Positions 55,700 through 64,000 of a DNA stretch of 64,000 nucleotides are shown here, piece after piece; position 1 is the stretch's first letter; each line of letters opens with the position of its first letter. This DNA comes from Lolium rigidum (lineage: Eukaryota > Streptophyta > Magnoliopsida > Poales > Poaceae). The notes under the pieces were generated by a model. The model saw only the letters and a program-made list of their open reading frames with translations, searched no databases and was not told the DNA's origin. The stretch covers positions 372,001 to 436,000 of the forward strand of contig NW_025899946.1 in the NCBI RefSeq assembly GCF_022539505.1, written 5' to 3'. Made by a program: the position numbers and the translations under genes.

Positions 55700-56844
55700 A
55701 CCATTGTGTTAATAAAGAAAGAAAAGAGTCAAGACAGAGTCGTCACTGAGAATGAGGAGGCACCGTCCCTCCGCCGCAAAAGCCTAGAGCTCCCCATCCT
55801 CCCACTCTTCACCCAGCGCTTGCACGATTCCCCTCCTTGCCAGCACCGTCCCTCGGCTGCAACCCCTCCGCGGGCAGAATTGAAGAAAAATCGAAGATCA
55901 ATTCTTGCACGCTCTCCTACCCTCCTCGTCTCCAGCGTGGCCACCAGCCTCAAGATTCAGAACAGGAGGCCAGGTGCTCTGGAGGACGCGCCCCCTCGAG
56001 GCCTCTCCATTGTCGGTGAGCATACCTTGCACTTCTCCGCAGACACTTTCATAGTACTCAGACATGTATGTTTTCTTTGCCACGTCAAGCATACTGGACT
56101 TGAGAAGCTTACACCTTCAGGCAAGCCTCTTTCATTTTTGGCAAAAAGCAACAAATTGGTCAAAGTATAGCTAACACCAAGGTGTTGCAGATGAACCTCA
56201 TGGTCACTTCTTCAACTCTGTGAATATGCAGAGAAAGCAATAACACACCTGTTGAATTTACCTTTTAATTCCAACCACATCTGCCAAAAATATGTTTCCA
56301 CTCAGTTTTGGATTGACAAGCGGCGTGGCAGCCTTGTTAAAGCAAAATTTGTGTGGAAGTTCATGATTAGGCTCGATTGAAGTGGATGCCCAGCCCAGAG
56401 GAGACCAGATTAGGTGCGTTCGGTACAGTTGACCAGAGATGTCCCTTGATTGAAAAATTGACACCTTGATGAATTGAAATATAAATCCTCCAAATAAATT
56501 TAAACAAGCATGCAGTTGGGTAATTCTATTGCTGCCTGCTGCATCAGATCTTCATTCTGCAATTCTGCAATTCTTCCTTTCTGTTCTTGTTTTAAGGGTG
56601 CTCTAGCATTTCATTTGTAGTGATTGCAAATGGACCGTGTTTTAAGGGCGCTCTACCATTTCATTTGTAGTGATTGCAAATGGACCGTGAATCTAGTTCA
56701 AGCCACAACGTCCTGGAAATGATGCTGCTTGATGAAAGCGCACAGCCCAGGATCCTGCCGTTATCACTTCTTGAAGACATCACAAACCGTTTCTCCCTCG
56801 ATCACAAACCTTTCCTGCCGTTTCTCCATAAGCAACGCCTCTAA
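55700..56844 (+). pseudogene. Broken 5' end of a receptor-like protein kinase gene
   Basis: The ATG at 56680 opens MDRESSSSHNVLEMMLLDES, then PLSLLEDITNRFS. This is how a family of wheat and barley receptor-like cytoplasmic or cysteine-rich kinases starts, just before the glycine-rich ATP loop. Similarity stops after SLDH. The frame ends at a TAA (56842-56844) in unrelated sequence, so the kinase domain is missing. A splice acceptor (CATTTCATTTGTAG) sits 9 nt before the ATG, and a donor-like GTCG|GTGAGC at about 56014 could end a 5'UTR exon. A 50-bp tandem duplication (56591-56640 and 56641-56690) doubles the acceptor and start codon. The break coincides with the end of the repeat that follows on the minus strand. 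Confidence 0.65.
56591..56690 (+). repeat. 50-bp tandem duplication over the kinase start codon
   Basis: Two units of exactly 50 bp, both TTTAAGGG(T/C)GCTCTA, differ at about three positions. Each contains TTTGTAGTGATTGCAAATGG. Confidence 0.95.
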
Positions 56845-57700
56845 GAAGGAAACAGTGCACCAACGTTATCGCGCCCAATCACAGATCTTAGGTTTTCACC
56901 TTGAAGAAAGTTCTCCCTCTCAAAACAATGTCTTCAACAAGAACATTGTCAGGCACAACCAATTAAGGCTAGACCTTGAATTTTCACCTTGAAAGATAGA
57001 ACTTTGAACTTCTCCTGTGCAGTCGCCCCGCTTACAAGTCGCTGTTTGAAGTCACGAAGCTCCAAGCTAATTTCACCTCACCACCAAAATCCGATCACCA
57101 TTGGTCTTCCACCGATCTCGGTTATCATGACCTTCTCCGCCATCAGCATGGAAAGAAAACAACGCTCCATGATATTAACAACCAACAGAGCTTCGAAACG
57201 CTCCCTCTGAAACTAAACGGCCAGATAAAAAACATGGGTGCGCACGACCGAAAACACCCAATTCAGCAATCTTCAGGCATTGATCGCTCAATGAATTTCC
57301 CCGGCAGGGCCTTCTGGAACACGACAATCCAACCAGTCCGGTGGGCAGGAGCATCCGACAGATCTTCACTTGGCGCGAGAGGAACCGTAGGACAGCCACA
57401 TTTATTAGGCAGAACGGCAGGCCCCCTCGCCACCGTTCGCCGGTCGACCTCATCAGCGGAAGAGGAGGCCGCCACCGACCACAGACCCGATGACGAATCG
57501 TCCGTCGCACCCCCAAACCCGTAAAAGGCCACCACCATGAGCCGCCTGGGAAGGAGAGGCGCACGCACCGCCGATTTCTTCTCCGCTGGCTTCCCCATTT
57601 CCTGAGTACGTACGTAGAAAAAGTAGAGCACACGCACCGCCGATTTCTTCTCCGCTGGCTTCCCCATTTCCCTTCCACATCACACTTCACACCACACCAC
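56815..57700 (-). mobile_element. LINE-like repeat, inverted copy of the 14615 family
   Basis: Read on the minus strand, the blocks GGTGAAAACCTAAGATCTG, GACATTGTTTTGAGAGGG and GAGGGAGCG...CGAAGCTCTGTT align in order with 14740-15110. Unlike that copy it extends further 5' and includes an open frame (57667-57263, MGKPAEKKSAVRV). A stretch of about 40 bp encoding the frame's first residues is duplicated, so the start MGKPAEKKSAVR occurs twice. The poly(A)-type end seen in the other copy is missing. Class is uncertain; LINE-like is the best guess. Confidence 0.45.
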
Positions 57701-58235
57701 ACACCGCCCTGCAACGACGGCGTTTCGCCTCTCCCTCCCCGACGTCCTCGCCTCCCTCCCCCGCGGTACCCGCAGCGCCCCCTCAAATCGCGCGCTTCCC
57801 GGAGCTCCGTCGCGTAGCCTTGAGGTCGACGGCGCGTCCTGCAGCTCCCCGTGCTTCTCTGGTGGGCGGCGGCAAAATTCCGGCGTGCATTGGAGGCGGG
57901 ACGTGGAGGCGCAGCAGAGAAGCGGGGCGCCGACCTCCTCACCTGGTCGTCGGCGAGGTGTAGTCGCAGCACAAATTAATTAAGCTCTGTTTTTAGATGA
58001 CAATTAGATTAAGCTCCATCGATTTCTTGTTAGCAATTGGCCTGTTTTTATTACACTTGCTGAGAGTATACCATGTGCTACAGTTGATGGCACTGACAAA
58101 TTGTACATTATACTAGTACCATTCGCATACAAAGACGCGTAGCTGGGCGTTGACGGGTACAATCGAAGCAAGGCTGGCCGGCATGAGGCTCTCATCCAAC
58201 ATTCATCATAGCTGAGGTATGTGTTAATTTTTAGC
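57701..58235. other. Unassigned GC-rich then AT-rich sequence
   Basis: 57701-57970 is GC-rich and could be a 5' part of the repeat above or a gene remnant. 57970-58235 is AT-rich and ends at the 3' end of the LINE. No protein is recognised. Confidence 0.35.
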
Positions 58236-58699
58236 TCAATTACTTTTAAACATAAGGCTATGAGCCCGGCTTTATATATAAAGCCCCAACGGAACCGCCA
58301 ACAAAGTCAGATACAACACACCCAAGATCTCCTCAGTACTGCACGGCAACCCTGCCAAGGCCGGCACACAAGCCACACACAAAGGTCTCTAGAAGATAAC
58401 ACAGAAAAGCCCCGGAGCGGGTCGAATAGAAACACATATCATAGCATAGCAGAAGACTCCGATGGTATCTACTCTCCTCCAGCTCTACTCCTCGCGTGCA
58501 GCGGTCGGACCGCCTCGAGCGCCTCGTCCGGCAGCCGCCCGGTCCCTCCGTCCGACCGGAACCCTCCAAGACCGCATGTGAAGCATCATATGGTAGAAGG
58601 CGTCGGTCGGGTTGTTAATCAGCTTTCCTTCAATAGTTAGTTTATTCCTAATATTCCGGAGAGACCAAGACATGGCCGCAAAGGAGAACCAAACTAAAC

Positions 58700-61600
58700 T
58701 ACGAAGAGGGCCCGAGATGCCCCGAGCTAGCGCAATGAAATCCCCAATCCCGCCCGGGTTCCATTCGCAATGCGAAGTTCCCTAACTCCCGCCCACATGA
58801 ATCCCGCCATGTGGCATGTGAAGAAGATGTGGTTGCGGTCTTCCACCTCTCCGCACGAGGAGCGGCGACCATTAGACGGGCCCCGCCGCTTGGCCACCTG
58901 CTCGGACGATGGTAGCTTGCCCCCGATAAGCTGCCGGAGAAACACCTTGATTTTCGGAGGCACCCTCGCCCGCCAAACATCTCTAAAGTGTGATACCGAC
59001 GCCCCTGCGTCAGCCCGTAGTAAACCGATTTCGCCGAGAAGACCCCCGAGGGCTCCGGGGACCAGGAAACTACATCGGGTTGGTCATCGGTGGGTAAGTC
59101 TTGTATCTCTCGGCAGAGATTATCCCACTCGACCGTCTCCGCCGAGGCTGAATTGCCTTCGAAAGCGGATACGCCACGCTCCCGGCGGGCCATCCTCGAC
59201 TTTGGCCGCATCCACCGTGATGAACGGTTGATCGCAGCAGCTATAAAGCCTAGGGAATCTTGCCCCGAGGGGCCGAGCCCGACCACCAATCGAGCCGGAA
59301 ATAGGTCCTTTTCCCATTCCGGACCTTATGCCTTGCCCCCAATTTGAAATGCCACTTGATCTTTTGTATGGCGTTCCGGAACCGGGAGCCCCTAACCGGC
59401 ACCTCCTTATCGAACAAGTCCCTATCCCCTAGGTACTTCGCGCGAATCAAATCAGCCCACGACCCTTCTGCGTTCTGATAGAGCTTCCAAATCCATTTAA
59501 GCATAAGCGCGATGTTCATAAGCTTTGTGTTGAGGATCCCCAGACCCCCCACCTCTTTCGGCTTACAGACCGTAGCCCAATCGACCATGTGATATTTGCG
59601 TTTGTTTCCCACTCCTTCCCAAAAGAAGCGGGATCTCGGTCCGTCCATGGCCGAGTGGGTCGCGTCATGGAGCAAGTAAATGCCCATGGCGAACATAGGT
59701 AAGCTCGGATAGACAAGAATTAGTCAGCTCGAGGCGCCCGGCCGAGGCCAAGAAAAGGCCTTGCCAAGGATCCACCCTATGTCCCACCTTCTCGGGGAGA
59801 AAGCACCGATCCGCTACCCTAAGCGGGCGGTCGCTCACGAGTAAACCCGGATATTTCATGGGCGAGTGAGCCAAGCTTGCAATTAAGCATGTCCGCCACC
59901 CTATGCTTCTCCGCGTCAGTGACCCCTGTCACAAAGACCTCACTTTTGTCGAAGTTGATTTTAAGCCCCGACATGTTCTCGAAACTAAGTAAGAGAAACT
60001 TGAGGTTAGCGATCCCCGGATCGGAAGGTTGGATCAACACCATCGTATCGTCCGCGTACTGCAAGTGGGTTACCCCCGGGTATCAAATGCGGTACCACCC
60101 CTTTAATATGACCAGCCTCGTTGGCCCTAGCGAGCATAGCTGCCGACCCATCGACCGGAAAATCAAAGAGGATGGGGGAGAGTGGGTCGCCCCGACGCAC
60201 ACCCCGAGCGTTACGGAAGAAGGCCCCCACCTCCCCGTTAACGTTGACCGCGAGTGTGGCCTCCCATGACCAGCCGCATCAAGCGGTGAACCATCATCCC
60301 TGAAAACCCCTTACGGAGCAGAACCTCCCTAAGGAAGTCCCAGTTCACGCGGTCATAAGCCTTCTCGAAGTCAAGTTTGAGCAAGAGGCCCCCAAGCTTC
60401 TTGGCCCGTAGCTCATGAGCAATCTCGTGGAGAGCCAGCACTCCCTCGTGTAGGCACCTACCCCGGATAAACGCCGTCTGGCTCCGATCAATAGTCCGGT
60501 GGGCCAGAGGAGCAAGACGAATCGCATAGGCCTTTGCCACAAACTTGAAGATGACGTTAATAAGGGCAATGGGCCGGAACTGTCTGATCGCGTCCGCTCC
60601 CGGGACTTTCGGAATCAGCGAAATGACGCCGAAATTCAGCCTTGCGATATCCACCCTCCCTAGGACGAAATCGTTAAGGAGCTGCAGGATCGGAGTCCGC
60701 AGGGATCCCCAGAACCGTTTGAAGAAAGAGACCGGCAGGCCGTCCGGACCTGGAGCCGAATCAGCGTCCATACTCAAAAGGACCTCATCCAGTTCCTCTG
60801 GAGTAAAGGTAAGCTCCAACGCACGGTTCTCCTCCGGCGAGACCCGCTTCTCCTCCTCCCAGAGGTTCGGAGCGAGGGAGAGGACTCTCTCCTCACCAGC
60901 CGACCCCATGAGACCGATGTAGAAGTCATACACGTGCCTCATGATGTCGGCTTGGTCCTCAATCTCCCCCTGATCAGTGATCAACCGCGGTATGGCGCAC
61001 TTGCGTCGCCTCCCATTGGCGATCGCATGGAAGTACGCCGTGCGGAGTCCCCCTTGAGGGTCCACCTGCAGCCGACTACGTTGGCGCCGGCACTCCTCGT
61101 CCGAGCCTATCCAACGTGATGAGCTGATCCTCTAGGAAGTACCGCATCGCCCAGTCGTCCTCGTCAAGCCCCGACGAGTCCGCCCGTCGATCAAGATCCG
61201 CGACCTGCGCGAGAAGGCTCTCCTTGAATAGGCGCTTCTCCCTGCCCAGGTTGGCTCCCCAGCCCTTCAGGAATTGACGCGAGTTGCGTGCCACCCGGTG
61301 CCAGACGTCGATCGAACCCCGGTCCAACCTGAGCGGCTTCAGGTAGCCCCCAAGCTTGCCTGTCATCAACTCCTGAAAACCTCTAACTCCAAACCACCAC
61401 GTCTGGAAGAAGAAGCGTGGTTGTCTCTGCGGCGTCCCCTCTCCACTCTCCAACAAGAGGGGAGAGTGGTCAGAGCCAATCCGGGTGACAGCAGTTAAGG
61501 AGCACAGAGGGAAGGCGGCCTCCCAGGCCGGCGAGACCAAAACCCTGTCCAGGGCACATCTAATTGGGTTCAATTGCCGATTGGTCCAGGTAAACCTGGC

Positions 61601-62140
61601 CCCAACCCTGCATAGTTCTCGTAGCGCCATCGTGGCAATGGCCTCATTAAACCGGCGCACCCTAGGCCAGCAAATGTTGTCGTTGCTCTTGTCATCAGCT
61701 GTGCGGATGAGGTTGAAGTCCCCACCAACCACCACTGGGAACGGAGCCGCAAGAACTTCCCGTTCCAGCTCGACAAGGAACTCGTCCGTCCTGCGGTGAT
61801 CCGCCGGGCCATAGACGAGGAAAAAACACCACTTCAGCCTGGTCTTCCGCTGAAACACCGTGGCGCTAAGGAAGAATGTCCCCTTCTTCCACGAGCCTAC
61901 CTCAAAACTTTCATCCCGAAAGCCGAGAAGAAGGCCCCCTGAGTGTCCGTCTGCTGGAAGCCAGTTCCAAGCAAACAGTCCCCCACACTCAAGGCTGCGG
62001 AGCTCCGCCGTCGAGAAATCCTGTCTAATAGTCTCCTGAAGACCGAGGATATCCAGACGGTGTTGCTTCATGTAATCCTTAAGCTGTGTGCGTCGGCCCC
62101 CACTGCCAAACCCACGCAGATTATAGATGAGGGCCTTCAT
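58700..62140 (-). pseudogene. LINE ORF2: endonuclease and reverse transcriptase, frameshifted
   Basis: It starts at ATG 62140 (MKALIYNLRGFGSGG). The apurinic-type endonuclease runs to about 61080, with LDILGLQET, VVGGDFNLIRT and GSDHSPLLL containing the expected Asn, Glu, Asp and His residues. After a frameshift near 61080 the reverse transcriptase begins (PQGGLRTAYFHAIANGRRRK). It has SAPGPDGLPVSFFKRFW, FRPIALINVIFKFVAKAYA and LKLDFEKAYDRVNW, up to about 60250. After more shifts come GVRRGDPLSPILF and the catalytic YADDTMVL (about 60040-60062). GGLGILNTKLMNIALMLKW-type sequence lies at 59440-59560, and a zinc-binding region (CGEVEDRNHIFFTCHMAGFMW, split by shifts in places) ends at about 58740. 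Five or more frame changes make this copy dead. Confidence 0.88.
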
Positions 62141-62200
62141 GTGGCGCGAGATTTCTTGCCCCTTCCCTTCCGCACGGTCAACGTGGACCTGCGAGGAGCT

Positions 62201-64000
62201 CTAGCGCGCGTCTGCCGACCAACCCCGGCGTTCGCGGTCCGGCGGGATGCCCTCTCCCCGCCCCGCAGCCAACCCCTGGCCGGTCGGCTCCTCCTCCACA
62301 GCGTCCACCCCGTGGTCCGTGCGTGGAGGGCCCTGTGCCATTGCGACGTCCGTCGCCGGTGGCTGCGCAGCCTCCCTGGCTGCGCCCACAGCCGCCTCCG
62401 CAGCCTCCCTGGCCGCGGCCTCAGCTGCCTCCTGCGCCTGTCGGCGCGCTACAGCCGCAAGTGAGCCCTGCAGCCGCTCCTTGGCCCGAATCAGCGACAA
62501 GGCCTCCGCAGGCGTGCCCGCACTCGGGGTAAACACGATACAACAATCCGAAGCAACGGTAGATAAATGAGAATCAGGGAGATGGTCAAGGACGACGAAG
62601 TTACCTGTCTCCAAGTTCTTCTCCGCCGCGCGCTCCATCGCCTTCTCCAGCACCGGCTTCGACGCCGACGCGCCCTTGTTCCTCGCGCTCTTGCGCAGCG
62701 CCGACTGCGTAGTCGTGACCGCCTCCGAGAACGTCCCGGCAGGAACCGGCACCGCCTTGGAGCGCCTGCCCCTAGCCGTGGGTGGCACCGCCGGAACCTC
62801 CAGCGCCGGCGTCACCACCGACAGGCCTTGCGGCCCCAGAACCTCCTCCGCGTCCAGCAGCGCCTCGACACCCTCCAGGCTCCCTCCGGACCGACTCCGC
62901 CCGCCAACTCGTGCACCGCCAGCGGACCAGCTCCCGAGGTGGGACGTGCCGAGCACGGGCTGGGGAGGAGCCAGGCCTCCACCGGGTCCGTGACCTGAGA
63001 GGTGGTCTCTCCGGACACCAGCGAGGCCTCCTCGCCCCCGAACACCACCTCCGCGACCTCCGCCGGCAGCCTCTTCTTCACCACCAACCCCTCCGGGTCC
63101 ACCGCGGTAGGAATGATGGCGCCCTTGGATATCGTCGCCTCCAGCAGGGATGGGAATGATCCCAAGTTCGATCCATATTGGTTGTCGATGCGGATCGCCG
63201 TCTTGCCCGGAGCCGGAGCACTCCACGAGCCCCCACCGCGGGAGAGCTGCGACGAGCCCGCCGCCCCGGACTGTTGAGTCCCCTGCTCGGTGGTCGACTT
63301 GGCCTTGCCGTTCCCCTTCCACCCGTGCCGGTTCCAGGTCTCCACCTCCCCGCTCGGGTCCGACTCATCGTCCCCGGCCTCATCATCACGCGGGGCCGGG
63401 GGTTTAGGCGGCACATCCGGCCGGAACCACCCGCGGACCGACCCGGCTCCGCCTTCACTCCAATCGTGTATGGCTCCCCATTCACACACAGCTCGGAACG
63501 AGCCCTTGATGCGCTCGGGGTGGCGGCATTGGATCCGCACACGCACCGGCTCCGTGGTCCACTTCTTGAGCGAGAGCTCATCCACGTCGATGGGGCGCCC
63601 CACAAGGACAAGGGCCGCCATGAGCCTGTCCCGCACCAGCACGTCCCGGGGAAGGCCGGTCAGCTGGACCCACACCGAGGGGAATGGCTTCCCAGGCTTG
63701 GGCGCGACGAAGGCCTCCCGGATGTGCACATCGATGTCGCTCAGGGGAAGGTGCAGCTTGCCGCTCCCCGTGCTCAGCTTCAGCGTCGCCCTCGACGGGA
63801 ATTGCACCGAGAACTCCGACTCGGACTGTCTAGTGACCTGCCAATCCCAGCAGTCATCGACCAGGCTCTTCAGCTCCCCCGAGAGCTCCTCCTCTGACAG
63901 AGGGCTGTTGGAGAAACGAATCACCGCGGTGTACTGCGCACCCTTTGCCTCCTCGCGGATCGGGTCCACCTCGATGTTGAAGAAGCCGCAGCCATTGAAG
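62201..64000 (-). pseudogene. LINE ORF1 with DUF4283-type domain, one frameshift, incomplete at the right edge
   Basis: The open frame enters from the right edge (CGFFNIEVDPIREE) and runs leftwards to about 62860-62950, where it shifts frame. It continues to a stop near 62201. The part at about 63950-63450 (TAVIRFSNSPLSEEELSGEL, FPSRATLKLSTG, FPSVWVQLTGLPRDVL) matches the DUF4283 region of plant LINE ORF1 proteins, which bind nucleic acid. The C-terminal part is low in complexity, with Ala/Glu-rich helices (EAAEAAAREAAEAAVGAA). The zinc knuckle expected upstream would lie outside the window. Confidence 0.8.

Larger units (their letters stand above)
58240..64000 (-). mobile_element. Plant LINE retrotransposon, nearly full length but degenerate, running off the right edge
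   Basis: On the minus strand the order is ORF1 (gag-like), then ORF2 with endonuclease, reverse transcriptase and C-terminal zinc-finger domain. A 3' end follows containing GGCTTTATATATAAAGCCGG (about 58267-58287), typical of grass LINEs. The 5' end is outside the window, so its target duplication cannot be checked. Both ORFs carry frameshifts. Confidence 0.88.

Noticed and set aside
63078..63897. Plus-strand frames opposite LINE ORF1
   Set aside because: Antisense shadows in GC-rich sequence without homology.
1..64000. CRISPR arrays, tRNA or rRNA genes, bacterial operon signals
   Set aside because: None seen. The tandem repeats lack spacer structure, and the window is clearly plant nuclear DNA. 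tRNA-like matches are the primer-binding sites of retroelements.

Overview
This window is nuclear DNA of a large-genome grass, most likely a Triticeae species (wheat, barley, Aegilops or rye). The evidence is the nested Athila-like, copia, CACTA, Stowaway and LINE elements of the kinds that fill Triticeae genomes, and the close match of the spliced genes to remembered grass proteins. No database search was possible, so family names rest on recognised motifs and on structure that can be read directly (LTRs, target-site duplications, primer-binding sites, splice sites).

Layout: (1) 1-14614 is the 3' part of an old gypsy/Athila-like element, with its 3' LTR at 13077-14614. A second, complete Athila-like element (2814-12603, duplication GGCCT) is inserted in it. 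(2) 14615-17973 is a repeat patchwork: a LINE-like 3' end, a Stowaway MITE, and a 1.64 kb block of gene fragments flanked by a 17-bp direct repeat. (3) 17974-23197 is a complete but decayed copia element with very short LTRs (duplication GTGCC). (4) 23796-38000 is the gene island. It holds an intact COG2 gene of 12 exons (+), an intact RIN4/NOI-domain immune regulator of 4 coding exons (-), and a CKI1-like hybrid histidine kinase (-) that lacks its N-terminal half. A TIR element nested in a CACTA fragment lies between the last two. (5) 39621-53360 holds a long minus-strand ORF of retroelement type, cut in two by a young 11.2 kb SIRE/Maximus-like copia element (42021-53237, duplication ATATT). 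(6) 53438-58230 holds a primer-binding site and putative LTR of the ORF-bearing element, a truncated CACTA element, a Stowaway MITE, the broken first exon of a receptor-like kinase, and a second, inverted copy of the LINE-like repeat. (7) 58240-64000 is a degenerate LINE on the minus strand that runs off the right edge.

The three cellular genes are not an operon-like group. COG2 serves intra-Golgi retrograde transport, RIN4 sits at the plasma membrane in immune signalling, and the CKI1-like kinase would act in His-Asp phosphorelay. COG2 and RIN4 converge, with about 0.7 kb between their stop codons. RIN4 and the kinase share the minus strand.

The most unusual object is the minus-strand ORF at 39621-42017 plus 53243-53360. 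Removing the young retrotransposon restores its frame. It contains a duplicated 'WDPG' module of unknown function, and it has captured, in frame, the N-terminal part of a plant synaptotagmin SMP domain.
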